Assembly: GCF_052857255.1 (NCBI RefSeq) | Contig: NC_135504.1 | Span: 144,610,121 to 144,674,120, forward strand | Source: Amblyomma americanum | Taxonomy: Eukaryota > Arthropoda > Arachnida > Ixodida > Ixodidae | Length of the DNA: 64,000 nucleotides | Reading direction: 5' to 3' | In this document: one piece after another, positions 11,484 through 25,190 of the stretch | Layout of the letters: each line of letters begins with the position of its first letter | Numbering within the stretch: the first letter of the stretch is position 1 | Notes under the pieces: model-generated | Told to the model about the DNA's origin: nothing | The model's database searches: none | The model's input: the letters and a program-made list of their open reading frames with translations, nothing else | Translations under genes and position numbers: made by a program

Positions 11484-14400
11484 TGTAAAATCGATGCTCG
11501 TGAATCTTGCTAGTTTCAATCTAAAACGATGTATTCCGTTGTTTTGAGCCGGAATACAAGTTTTCGCGCAGTTCTGAGAGAAAAAGTTTACACCTTTCTC
11601 TCGTCTACTCTTCGACGACTTGTAAAATCGATGCTCGTGAATCTTGCTAGTTTCGATCTAAAACGATGAATCCCGTTGTTTTGAGCCGGAATACAAGTTT
11701 TCGCGCAGTTCTGAGAGAAAAAGTTTACACCTTTCTCTCGTCTACTTTTCGACTACTTGTAAAATCGATGCTCGTGAATCTTGCTAGTTTCGATCTAAAA
11801 CGATGTATCCTGTTGTTTTGAGCCGGAATACAAGTTTTCGTGCAGTTCTGAGAGAAAAAGTTTACACCTTTCTCTCGTCTACTCTTCGACGACTTGTAAA
11901 ATCGATGCTCGTGAATCTTGCTAGTTTCGATCTAAAACGATGCATTCCGTTGTTTTGAGCCGGAATACAAGTTTTCGCGCAGTTCTGAGAGAAAAAGTTT
12001 ACAATTTTCTCTCGTCTACTCGTCGACGACTTGTAAAATCGATGCTCGTGAATCTTGCTAGTTTCGATCTAAAACGATGTATTCCGTTGTTTTGAGCCGG
12101 AATACAAGTTTTCGCGCAGTTCTGAGAGAAAAAGTTTACACCTTTCTCTCGTCTACTCTTCGACGACTTGTAAAATCAATGCTCGTGAATCTTGCTAGTT
12201 TCGATCTACAACGATGTATCTCGTTGTTTTGAGCCGGAATACAAGTTTTCGCGCAGTTCTGAGAGAAAAAGTTTACACCTTTCTGTCGTCTACTCTTCGA
12301 CGACTTGTAAAATCGATGCTCGTGAATCTTGCTAGTTTCGATCTAAAACGATGTATCCCGTTGTTTTGAGCCGGAATACAAGTTTTCGCGCAGTTCTGAG
12401 TGAAAAAGTTTACACCTTTCTCTCGTCTACTCGTCGACGACTTGTAAAATCGATGCTCGTGAATCTTGCTAGTTTCGATCTAAAACGATGTATCCCGTTG
12501 TTTTGAGCCGGAATACAAGTTTTCGCGCAGTTCTGAGAGAAAAAGTTTACACCTTTCTCTCGTCTACTCTTCGACGAGTTGTAAAATCGATGCTCGTGAA
12601 TCTTGCTAGTTTCGATCTAAAACGATGTATTCCGTTGTTTTGAGCCGGAATACAAGTTTTCGTGCAGTTCTGAGAGAAAAAGTTTACACCTTTCTGTCGT
12701 CTACTCTTCGACGACTTGTAAAATCGATGCTCGTGAATCTTGCTAGTTTCGATCTAAAACGATGTATCCCGTTTTTTTGAGCCGGTATACAAGTACTCGC
12801 GCAGTTCTGAGAAAAAAATTTACACCTTTCTCTCGTGTACTCATCGACGACTTGTAAAAGCGATGATTGTGAATCTTGCTAGTTTCGATCTAAAACGATG
12901 TATCCCGTTGTTTTGAGCCGGAATACAAGTTTTCGCGCAGTTCTGAGAGAAAAAGTTTACACCTTTCTCTCGTCTACTCTTCGACGACTTGTAAAATCGA
13001 TGCTCGTGAATCTTGCTAGTTTCGATCTAAAACGATGTATTCCGTTGTTTTGAGCCGGAATACAAGTTTTCGCGCAATTCTGAGAGAAAAAGTTTACACC
13101 TTTCTCTCGTCTACTCTTCAACGACTTGTAAAATCGATGCTCGTGAATCTTGCTAGTTTCGATCTAAAACGATGAATCCCGTTGTTTTGAGCCGGAATAC
13201 AAGTTTTCGCGCAGTTCTGAGAGAAAAAGTTTACACCTTTCTCTCGTCTACTTTTCGACTACTTGTAAAATCGATGCTCGTGAATCTTGCTAGTTTCGAT
13301 CTAAAACGATGTATCCTGTTGTTTTGAGCCGGAATACAAGTTTTCGTGCAGTTCTGAGAGAAAAAGTTTACACCTTTCTCTTGTCTACTCTTCGACGAGT
13401 TGTAAAATCGATGCTCGTGAATCTTGCTAGTTTCGATCTAAAACGATGTATCCCGTTTTTTTGAGCCGGTATACAAGTTCTCGCGCAGTTCTGAGAAAAA
13501 AGTTTACACCTTTCCCTCGTTTGCTCATCGACGACTTGTAAAAGCGATGCTTGTGAATCTTGCTAGTTTCGATCTAAAACGATGTATCCCGTTGTTTTGA
13601 GCCGGAATACAAGTTTTCGTGCAGTTCTGAGAGAAAAAGTTTACACCTTTCTCTCGTCTACTCTTCGAGGACTTGTAAAATCGATGCTCGTGAATCTTGC
13701 TAGTTTCGATCTAAAACGATGAATCCTGTTGTTTTGAGCCGGAATACAAGTTTTCGCGCAGTTCTGAGAGAAAAAGTTTACACCTTTCTCTCGTCTACTC
13801 TTCGACGACTTGCAAAATCGATGCTCGTGAATCTTGCTCGTTTCGATCTAAAACGATGTATCCCGTTGTTTTGAGCCGGAATACAAGTTTTCGTGCAGTT
13901 CTGAGAGAAGAAGTTTACACCTTTCTCTCGTCTACTCTTCGACGACTTGTAATATCGATGCTCGTGAATCTTGCTAGTTTCAATCTAAAACGATGTATTC
14001 CGTTGTTTTGAGCCGGAATACAAGTTTTCGCGCAGTTCTGAGAGAAAAAGTTTACACCTTTCTCTCGTCTACTCTTCGACGACTTGTAAAATCGATGCTC
14101 GTGAATCTTGCTAGTTGCGATCTAAAACGATGAATCCCGTTGTTTTGAGCCGGAATACAAGTTTTCGCGCAGTTCTGAGAGAAAAAGTTTACACCTTTCT
14201 CTCGTCTACTTTTCGACTACTTGTAAAATCGATGCTCGTGAATCTTGCTAGTTTCGATCTAAAACGATGTATCCTGTTGTTTTGAGCCGGAATACAAGTT
14301 TTCGTGCAGTTCTGAGAGAAAAAGTTTACACCTTTCTCTTGTCTACTCTTCGACGAGTTGTAAAATCGATGCTCGTGAATCTTGCTAGTTTCGATCTGAA

Positions 14401-15388
14401 ACGATGTATCCCGTTTTTTTGAGCCGGTATACAAGTTCTCGCGCAGTTCTGAGAAAAAAGTTTACACCTTTCCCTCGTTTGCTCATCGACGACTTGTAAA
14501 AGCGATGCTTGTGAATCTTGCTAGTTTCGATCTAAAACGATGTATCCCGTTGTTTTGAGCCGGAATACAAGTTTTCGTGCAGTTCTGAGAGAAAAAGTTT
14601 ACACCTTTCTCTCGTCTACTCTTCGAGGACTTGTAAAATCGATGCTCGTGAATCTTGCTAGTTTCGATCTAAAACGATGAATCCTGTTGTTTTGAGCCGG
14701 AATACAAGTTTTCGCGCAGTTCTGAGAGAAAAAGTTTACACCTTTCTCTCGTCTACTCTTCGACGACTTGCAAAATCGATGCTCGTGAATCTTGCTCATT
14801 TCCATCTAAAACGATGTATCCCGTTGTTTTGAGCCGGAATACAAGTTTTCGTGCAGTTCTGAGAGAAGAAGTTTACACCTTTCTCTCGTCTACTCTTCGG
14901 CGACTTGTAAAATCGATGCTCGTGAATCTTGCTAGTTTCGATCTAAAACGATGCATTCCGTTGTTTTGAGCCGGAATACAAGTTTTCGCGCAGTTCTGAG
15001 AGAAAAAGTTTACAATTTTCTCTCGTCTACTCGTCGACGACTTGTAAAATCGATGCTCGTAAATCTTGCTAGTTTCGATCTAAAACGATGTATCCCGTTG
15101 TTTTGAGCCGGAATACAAGTTTTCGCGCAGTTCTGAGAGAAAAAGTTTCCACCTTTCTCTCGTCTACTCTTCGACGACTTGTAATATCGATGCTCGTGAA
15201 TCTTGCTAGTTTCGATCTAAAAGGATGTATTCCGTTGTTTTGAGCCGGAATACAAGTTTTCGCGCAGTTCTGAGAGAAAAAGTTTACACCTTTCTCTCGT
15301 CTACTCTTCGACGACTTGTAAAATCGATGCTCGTGAATCTTGCTAGTTTCGATCTAAAACGATGTATCCCGTTTTTTTGAGCCGGAAT
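11484..15388. repeat. Second copy of the 3.9-kb block
   Basis: Counterpart of 5734-9638 at offset 5750. The copies are separated by a stretch holding the 10387-11380 block, so this is not a simple tandem doubling. Confidence 0.85.
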
Positions 15389-18225
15389 ACAAGTTTTCGT
15401 GCAGTTCTGAGAGAAAAAGTTTACACCTTTCTCTCGTCTACTCTTCGAGGACTTGTAAAATCGATGCTCGTGAATCTTGCTCGTTTCGATCTAAAACGAT
15501 GTATCCCGTTGTTTTGAGCCGGAATACAAGTTTTCTTGCAGTTCTGAGAGAAAAAGTTTACACCTTTCTCTCGTCTACTCTTCGACGACTTGTAAAATCG
15601 ATGCTCGTGAATCTTGCTAGTTTCGATCTAAAACGATGCATTCCGTTGTTTTGAGCCGGAATACAAGTTTTCGCGCAGTTCTGAGAGAAAAAGTTTACAA
15701 TTTTCTCTCGTCTACTCGTCGACGACTTGTAAAATCGATGCTCGTGAATCTTGCTAGTTTCGATCTAAAACGATGTATTCCGTTGTTTTGAGCCGGAATA
15801 CAAGTTTTCGCGCAGTTCTGAGAGAAAAAGGTTACACCTTTCTCTCGTCTACTCTTCGACGACTTGTAAAATCAATGCTCGTGAATCTTGATAGTTTCGA
15901 TCTACAACGATGTATCTCGTTGTTTTGAGCTGGAATACAAGTTTTCGTGCAGTTCTGAGAGAAAAAGTTTACACCTTTCTCTCGTCTACTCTTCGACGAC
16001 TTGTAAAATCGATGCTCGTGAATCTTGCTAGTTTCGATCTAAAACGATGTATTCCGTTGTTTTGAGCCGGAATACAAGTTTTCGCGCAGTTCTGAGAGAA
16101 GTTTACGCCTTTCTCTCGTCTACTCTTCGAGGACTTGTAAAATCGATGCTCGTGAATCTTGCTAGTTTCGATCTAAAACGATGTATCCCGTTGTTTTGAG
16201 CCGGAATACAAGTTTTCGCGCAGTTCTGAGAGAAAAAGTTTACACCTTTCTCTCGTCTACTCTTCGACGACTTGTAATATCGATGCTCGTGAATCTTGCT
16301 AGTTTCGATCTAAAACGATGTATTCTGTTGTTTTGAGCCGGAATACAAGTTTTCGCGCAGTTCTGAGAGAAAAAGTTTACACCTTTCTCTCGTCTACTCT
16401 TCGACGACTTGTAAAATCGATGCTCGTGAATCTTGCTAGTTTCGATCTAAAACGATGAATCCCGTTGTTTTGAGCCGGAATACAAGTTTTCGCGCAGTTC
16501 TGAGAGAAAAAGTTTACACCTTTCTCTCGTCTACTTTTCGACTACTTGTAAAATCGATGCTCGTGAATCTTGCTAGTTTCGATCTAAAACGATGCATTCC
16601 GTTGTTTTGAGCCGGAATACAAGTTTTCGCGCAGTTCTGAGAGAAAAAGTTTACAATTTTCTCTCGTCTACTCGTCGACGACTTGTAAAATCGATGCTCG
16701 TAAATCTTGCTAGTTTCGATCTAAAACGATGTATCCCGTTGTTTTGAGCCGGAATACAAGTTTTCGCGCAGTTCTGAGAGAAAAAGTTTACACCTTTCTC
16801 TCGTCTACTCTTCGACGACTTGTAATATCGATGCTCGTGAATCTTGCTAGTTTCGATCTAAAAGGATGTATTCCGTTGTTTTGAGCCGGAATACAAGTTT
16901 TCGCGCAGTTCTGAGAGAAAAAGTTTACACCTTTCTCTCGTCTACTCTTCGACGACTTGTAAAATCGATGCTCGTGAATCTTGCTAGTTTCGATCTAAAA
17001 CGATGTATCCCGTTTTTTTGAGCCGGAATACAAGTTTTCGTGCAGTTCTGAGAGAAAAAGTTTACACCTTTCTCTCGTCTACTCTTCGAGGACTTGTAAA
17101 ATCGATGCTCGTGAATCTTGCTCGTTTCGATCTAAAACGATGTATCCCGTTGTTTTGAGCCGGAATACAAGTTTTCTTGCAGTTCTGAGAGAAAAAGTTT
17201 ACACCTTTCTCTCGTCTACTCTTCGACGACTTGTAAAATCGATGCTCGTGAATCTTGCTAGTTTCGATCTAAAACGATGCATTCCGTTGTTTTGAGCCGG
17301 AATACAAGTTTTGGCGCAGTTCTGAGAGAAAAAGTTTACAATTTTCTCTCGTCTACTCGTCGACGACTTGTAAAATCGATGCTCGTGAATCTTGCTAGTT
17401 TCGATCTAAAACGATGTATTCCGTTGTTTTGAGCCGGAATACAAGTTTTCGCGCAGTTCTGAGAGAAAAAGGTTACACCTTTCTCTCGTCTACTCTTCGA
17501 CGACTTGTAAAATCAATGCTCGTGAATCTTGATAGTTTCGATCTACAACGATGTATCTCGTTGTTTTGAGCTGGAATACAAGTTTTCGTGCAGTTCTGAG
17601 AGAAAAAGTTTACACCTTTCTCTCGTCTACTCTTCGACGACTTGTAAAATCGATGCTCGTGAATCTTGCTAGTTTCGATCTAAAACGATGTATTCCGTTG
17701 TTTTGAGCCGAATACAAGTTTTCGCGCAGTTCTGAGAGAAGTTTACGCCTTTCTCTCGTCTACTCTTCGAGGACTTGTAAAATCGATGCTCGTGAATCTT
17801 GCTAGTTTCGATCTAAAACGATGTATCCCGTTGTTTTGAGCCGGAATACAAGTTTTCGCGCAGTTCTGAGAGAAAAAATTTACACCTTTCTCTCGTCTAC
17901 TCTTCGACGACTTGTAATATCGATGCTCGTGAATCTTGCTAGTTTCGATCTAAAACGATGTATTCTGTTGTTTTGAGCCGGAATACAAGTTTTCGCGCAG
18001 TTCTGAGAGAAAAAGTTTACACCTTTCTCTCGTCTACTCTTCGACGACTTGTAAAATCGATGCTCGTGAATCTTGCTAGTTTCGATCTAAAACGATGAAT
18101 CCCGTTGTTTTGAGCCGGAATACAAGTTTTCGCGCAGTTCTGAGAGAAAAAGTTTACACCTTTCTCTCGTCTACTTTTCGACTACTTGTAAAATCGATGC
18201 TCGTGAATCTTGCTAGTTTCGATCT
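14907..18225. repeat. 1641-bp tandem higher-order repeat (12-mer)
   Basis: gtttacgcc after a 3-base deletion occurs at 16101 and 17741, and aaaggttacacc and cttgatagtttcg recur at the same spacing. One G is lost in the second unit (gagccgaatac near 17708), making the offset 1640 beyond it. Confidence 0.8.
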
Positions 18226-21200
18226 AAAACGATGTATCCTGTTGTTTTGAGCCGGAATACAAGTTTTCGTGCAGTTCTGAGAGAAAAAGTTTACACCTTT
18301 CTCTTGTCTACTCTTCGACGAGTTGTAAAATCGATGCTCGTGAATCTTGCTAGTTTCGATCTAAAACGATGTATTCCGTTGTTTTGAGCCGGAATACAAG
18401 TTTTCGCGCAGTTCTGAGAGAAAAAGTTTACAATTTTCTCTCGTCTACTCGTCGACGACTTGTAAAATCGATGCTCGTGAATCTTGCTAGTTTCGATCTA
18501 AAATGATGTATTCCGTTGTTTTGAGCCGGAATACAAGTTTTCGCGCAGTTCTGAGAGAAAAAGTTTACACCTTTCTCTCGTCTACTCTTCGACGACTTGT
18601 AAAATCGATGCTCGTGAATCTTGCTAGTTTCGATCTAAAACGATGTATTCCGTTGTTTTGAGCCGGAATACAAGTTTTCGCGCAGTTCTGAGAGAAAAAG
18701 GTTACACCTTTCTCTCGTCTACTCTTCGACGACTTGTAAAATCAATGCTCGTGAATCTTGATAGTTTCGATCTACAACGATGTATCTCGTTGTTTTGAGC
18801 TGGAATACAAGTTTTCGTGCAGTTCTGAGAGAAAAAGTTTACACCTTTCTCTCGTCTACTCTTCGACGACTTGTAAAATCGATGCTCGTGAATCTTGCTA
18901 GTTTCGATCTAAAACGATGTATTCCGTTGTTTTGAGCCGGAATACAAGTTTTCGCGCAGTTCTGAGAGAAGTTTACGCCTTTCTCTCGTCTACTCTTCGA
19001 GGACTTGTAAAATCGATGCTCGTGAATCTTGCTAGTTTCGATCTAAAACGATGTATCCCGTTGTTTTGAGCCGGAATACAAGTTTTCGCGCAGTTCTGAG
19101 AGAAAAAGTTTACACCTTTCTCTCGTCTACTCTTCGACGACTTGTAATATCGATGCTCGTGAATCTTGCTAGTTTCGATCTAAAACGATGTATTCTGTTG
19201 TTTTGAGCCGGAATACAAGTTTTCGCGCAGTTCTGAGAGAAAAAGTTTACACCTTTCTCTCGTCTACTCTTCGACGACTTGTAAAATCGATGCTCGTGAA
19301 TCTTGCTAGTTTCGATCTAAAACGATGAATCCCGTTGTTTTGAGCCGGAATACAAGTTTTCGCGCAGTTCTGAGAGAAAAAGTTTACACCTTTCTCTCGT
19401 CTACTTTTCGACTACTTGTAAAATCGATGCTCGTGAATCTTGCTAGTTTCGATCTAAAACGATGCATTCCGTTGTTTTGAGCCGGAATACAAGTTTTCGC
19501 GCAGTTCTGAGAGAAAAAGTTTACAATTTTCTCTCGTCTACTCGTCGACGACTTGTAAAATCGATGCTCGTAAATCTTGCTAGTTTCGATCTAAAACGAT
19601 GTATCCCGTTGTTTTGAGCCGGAATACAAGTTTTCGCGCTGTTCTGAGAGAAAAAGTTTACACCTTTCTCTCGTCTACTCTTCGACGACTTGTAATATCG
19701 ATGCTCGTGAATCTTGCTAGTTTCGATCTAAAAGGATGTATTCCGTTGTTTTGAGCCGGAATACAAGTTTTCGCGCAGTTCTGAGAGAAAAAGTTTACAC
19801 CTTTCTCTCGTCTACTCTTCGACGACTTGTAAAATCGATGCTCGTGAATCTTGCTAGTTTAGATCTAAAACGATGTATCCCGTTTTTTTGAGCCGGAATA
19901 CAAGTTTTCGTGCAGTTCTGAGAGAAAAAGTTTACACCTTTCTCTCGTCTACTCTTCGAGGACTTGTAAAATCGATGCTCGTGAATCTTGCTCGTTTCGA
20001 TCTAAAACGATGTATCCCGTTGTTTTGAGCCGGAATACAAGTTTTCTTGCAGTTCTGAGAGAAAAAGTTTACACCTTTCTCTCGTCTACTCTTCGACGAC
20101 TTGTAAAATCGATGCTCGTGAATCTTGCTAGTTTCGATCTAAAACGATGCATTCCGTTGTTTTGAGCCGGAATACAAGTTTTGGCGCAGTTCTGAGAGAA
20201 AAAGTTTACAATTTTCTCTCGTCTACTCGTCGACGACTTGTAAAATCGATGCTCGTGAATCTTGCTAGTTTCGATCTAAAACGATGTATTCCGTTGTTTT
20301 GAGCCGGAATACAAGTTTTCGCGCAGTTCTGAGAGAAAAAGTTTACACCTTTCTCTCGTCTACTCTTCGACGACTTGTAATATCGATGCTCGTGAATCTT
20401 GCTAGTTTCGATCTAAAAGGATGTATTCCGTTGTTTTGAGCCGGAATACAAGTTTTCGCGCAGTTCTGAGAGAAAAAGTTTACACCTTTCTCTCGTCTAC
20501 TCTTCGACGACTTGTAAAATCGATGCTCGTGAATCTTGCTAGTTTCGATCTAAAACGATGTATCCCGTTTTTTTGAGCCGGAATACAAGTTTTCGTGCAG
20601 TTCTGAGAGAAAAAGTTTACACCTTTCTCTCGTCTACTCTTCGAGGACTTGTAAAATCGATGCTCGTGAATCTTGCTCGTTTCGATCTAAAACGATGTAT
20701 CCCGTTGTTTTGAGCCGGAATACAAGTTTTCTTGCAGTTCTGAGAGAAAAAGTTTACACCTTTCTCTCGTCTACTCTTCGACGACTTGTAAAATCGATGC
20801 TCGTGAATCTTGCTAGTTTCGATCTAAAACGATGCATTCCGTTGTTTTGAGCCGGAATACAAGTTTTGGCGCAGTTCTGAGAGAAAAAGTTTACAATTTT
20901 CTCTCGTCTACTCGTCGACGACTTGTAAAATCGATGCTCGTGAATCTTGCTAGTTTCGATCTAAAACGATGTATTCCGTTGTTTTGAGCCGGAATACAAG
21001 TTTTCGCGCAGTTCTGAGAGAAAAAGGTTACACCTTTCTCTCGTCTACTCTTCGACGACTTGTAAAATCAATGCTCGTGAATCTTGATAGTTTCGATCTA
21101 CAACGATGTATCTCGTTGTTTTGAGCTGGAATACAAGTTTTCGTGCAGTTCTGAGAGAAAAAGTTTACACCTTTCTCTCGTGTACTCTTCGACGACTTGT

Positions 21201-23844
21201 AAAATCGATGCTCGTGAATCTTGCTAGTTTCGATCTAAAACGATGTATTCCGTTGTTTTGAGCCGAATACAAGTTTTCGCGCAGTTCTGAGAGAAGTTTA
21301 CGCCTTTCTCTCGTCTACTCTTCGAGGACTTGTAAAATCGATGCTCGTGAATCTTGCTAGTTTCGATCTAAAACGATGTATCCCGTTGTTTTGAGCCGGA
21401 ATACAAGTTTTCGCGCAGTTCTGAGAGAAAAAGTTTACACCTTTCTCTCGTCTACTCTTCGACGACTTGTAATATCGATGCTCGTGAATCTTGCTAGTTT
21501 CGATCTAAAACGATGTATTCTGTTGTTTTGAGCCGGAATACAAGTTTTCGCGCAGTTCTGAGAGAAAAAGTTTACACCTTTCTCTCGTCTACTCTTCGAC
21601 GACTTGTAAAATCGATGCTCGTGAATCTTGCTAGTTTCGATCTAAAACGATGAATCCCGTTGTTTTGAGCCGGAATACAAGTTTTCGCGCAGTTCTGAGA
21701 GAAAAAGTTTACACCTTTCTCTCGTCTACTTTTCGACTACTTGTAAAATCGATGCTCGTGAATCTTGCTAGTTTCGATCTAAAACGATGTATCCTGTTGT
21801 TTTGAGCCGGAATACAAGTTTTCGTGCAGTTCTGAGAGAAAAAGTTTACACCTTTCTCTTGTCTACTCTTCGACGAGTTGTAAAATCGATGCTCGTGAAT
21901 CTTGCTAGTTTCGATCTAAAACGATGTATTCCGTTGTTTTGAGCCGGAATACAAGTTTTCGCGCAGTTCTGAGAGAAAAAGTTTACAATTTTCTCTCGTC
22001 TACTCGTCGACGACTTGTAAAATCGATGCTCGTGAATCTTGCTAGTTTCGATCTAAAACGATGTATTCCGTTGTTTTGAGCCGGAATACAAGTTTTCGCG
22101 CAGTTCTGAGAGAAAAAGTTTACACCTTTCTCTCGTCTACTCTTCGACGACTTGTAAAATCGATGCTCGTGAATCTTGCTAGTTTCGATCTAAAACGATG
22201 TATTCCGTTGTTTTGAGCCGGAATACAAGTTTTCGCGCAGTTCTGAGAGAAAAAGGTTACACCTTTCTCTCGTCTACTCTTCGACGACTTGTAAAATCAA
22301 TGCTCGTGAATCTTGATAGTTTCGATCTACAACGATGTATCTCGTTGTTTTGAGCTGGAATACAAGTTTTCGTGCAGTTCTGAGAGAAAAAGTTTACACC
22401 TTTCTCTCGTCTACTCTTCGACGACTTGTAAAATCGATGCTCGTGAATCTTGCTAGTTTCGATCTAAAACGATGTATTCCGTTGTTTTGAGCCGGAATAC
22501 AAGTTTTCGCGCAGTTCTGAGAGAAGTTTACGCCTTTCTCTCGTCTACTCTTCGAGGACTTGTAAAATCGATGCTCGTGAATCTTGCTAGTTTCGATCTA
22601 AAACGATGTATCCCGTTGTTTTGAGCCGGAATACAAGTTTTCGCGCAGTTCTGAGAGAAAAAGTTTACACCTTTCTCTCGTCTACTCTTCGACGACTTGT
22701 AATATCGATGCTCGTGAATCTTGCTAGTTTCGATCTAAAACGATGTATTCTGTTGTTTTGAGCCGGAATACAAGTTTTCGCGCAGTTCTGAGAGAAAAAG
22801 TTTACACCTTTCTCTAGTCTACTCTTCGACGACTTGTAAAATCGATGCTCGTGAATCTTGCTAGTTTCGATCTAAAACGATGAATCCCGTTGTTTTGAGC
22901 CGGAATACAAGTTTTCGCGCAGTTCTGAGAGAAAAAGTTTACACCTTTCTCTCGTCTACTTTTCGACTACTTGTAAAATCGATGCTCGTGAATCTTGCTA
23001 GTTTCGATCTAAAACGATGCATTCCGTTGTTTTGAGCCGGAATACAAGTTTTCGCGCAGTTCTGAGAGAAAAAGTTTACAATTTTCTCTCGTCTACTCGT
23101 CGACGACTTGTAAAATCGATGCTCGTAAATCTTGCTAGTTTCGATCTAAAACGATGTATCCCGTTGTTTTGAGCCGGAATACAAGTTTTCGCGCTGTTCT
23201 GAGAGAAAAAGTTTACACCTTTCTCTCGTCTACTCTTCGACGACTTGTAATATCGATGCTCGTGAATCTTGCTAGTTTCGATCTAAAAGGATGTATTCCG
23301 TTGTTTTGAGCCGGAATACAAGTTTTCGCGCAGTTCTGAGAGAAAAAGTTTACACCTTTCTCTCGTCTACTCTTCGACGACTTTTAAAATCGATGCTCGT
23401 GAATCTTGCTAGTTTCGATCTAAAACGATGTATCCCGTTTTTTTGAGCCGGAATACAAGTTTTCGTGCAGTTCTGAGAGAAAAAGTTTACACCTTTCTCT
23501 CGTCTACTCTTCGAGGACTTGTAAAATCGATGCTCGTGAATCTTGCTCGTTTCGATCTAAAACGATGTATCCCGTTGTTTTGAGCCGGAATACAAGTTTT
23601 CTTGCAGTTCTGAGAGAAAAAGTTTACACCTTTCTCTCGTCTACTCTTCGACGACTTGTAAAATCGATGCTCGTGAATCTTGCTAGTTTCGATCTAAAAC
23701 GATGCATTCCGTTGTTTTGAGCCGGAATACAAGTTTTGGCGCAGTTCTGAGAGAAAAAGTTTACAATTTTCTCTCGTCTACTCGTCGACGACTTGTAAAA
23801 TCGATGCTCGTGAATCTTGCTAGTTTCGATCTAAAACGATGTAT
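16735..23844. repeat. 3555-bp tandem higher-order repeat (26-mer)
   Basis: Two units, about 16735-20289 and 20290-23844. Shared rare markers at offset 3555 are ttttggcgcag (17311 and 20866; 20181 and 23736), gagccgaatac, and ttcgcgctgttctg (19636 and 23191). Each unit contains a 1230-bp internal repeat of the gagagaagtttacgcc monomer. Similarity ends near 23855, where gttttggctgg marks a fused monomer junction. Confidence 0.85.
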
Positions 23845-25190
23845 TCCGTTGTTTTGGCTGGAATACAAGTTTTCGTGCAGTTCTGAGAGAAAAAGTTTAC
23901 ACCTTTCTCTCGTCTACTCTTCGACGACTTGTAAAATCGATGCTCGTGAATCTTGCTAGTTTCGATCTAAAACGATGTATTCCGTTGTTTTGAGCCGGAA
24001 TACAAGTTTTCGCGCAGTTCTGAGAGAAGTTTACGCCTTTCTCTCGTCTACTCTTCGAGGACTTGTAAAATCGATGCTCGTGAATCTTGCTAGTTTCGAT
24101 CTAAAACGATGTATCCCGTTGTTTTGAGCCGGAATACAAGTTTTCGCGCAGTTCTGAGAGAAAAAGTTTACACCTTTCTCTCGTCTACTCTTCGACGACT
24201 TGTAATATCGATGCTCGTGAATCTTGCTAGTTTCGATCTAAAACGATGTATTCTGTTGTTTTGAGCCGGAATACAAGTTTTCGCGCAGTTCTGAGAGAAA
24301 AAGTTTACACCTTTCTCTCGTCTACTCTTCGACGACTTGTAAAATCGATGCTCGTGAATCTTGCTAGTTTCGATCTAAAACGATGAATCCCGTTGTTTTG
24401 AGCCGGAATACAAGTTTTCGCGCAGTTCTGAGAGAAAAAGTTTACACCTTTCTCTCGTCTACTTTTCGACTACTTGTAAAATCGATGCTCGTGAATCTTG
24501 CTAGTTTCGATCTAAAACGATGTATCCTGTTGTTTTGAGCCGGAATACAAGTTTTCGTGCAGTTCTGAGAGAAAAAGTTTACACCTTTCTCTTGTCTACT
24601 CTTCGACGAGTTGTAAAATCGATGCTCGTGAATCTTGCTAGTTTCGATCTAAAACGATGTATTCCGTTGTTTTGAGCCGGAATACAAGTTTTCGCGCAGT
24701 TCTGAGAGAAAAAGTTTACAATTTTCTCTCGTCTACTCGTCGACGACTTGTAAAATCGATGCTCGTGAATCTTGCTAGTTTCGATCTAAAACGATGTATT
24801 CCGTTGTTTTGAGCCGGAATACAAGTTTTCGCGCAGTTCTGAGAGAAAAAGTTTACACCTTTCTCTCGTCTACTCTTCGACGACTTGTAAAATCGATGCT
24901 CGTGAATCTTGCTAGTTTCGATCTAAAACGATGTATCCCATTTTTTTGAGCCGGAATATAAGTTTTCGTGCAGTTCTGAGAGAAAAAGTTTACACCTTTC
25001 TCTCGTCTACTCTTCGAGGACTTGTAAAATCGATGCTCGTGAATCTTGCTCGTTTCGATTTAAAACGATGTATCCCGTTGTTTTGAGCCGGAATACAAGT
25101 TTTCTTGCAGTTCTGAGAGAAAAAGTTTACACCTTTCTCTCGTCTACTCTTCGACGACTTGTAAAATCGATGCTCGTGAATCTTGCTAGT

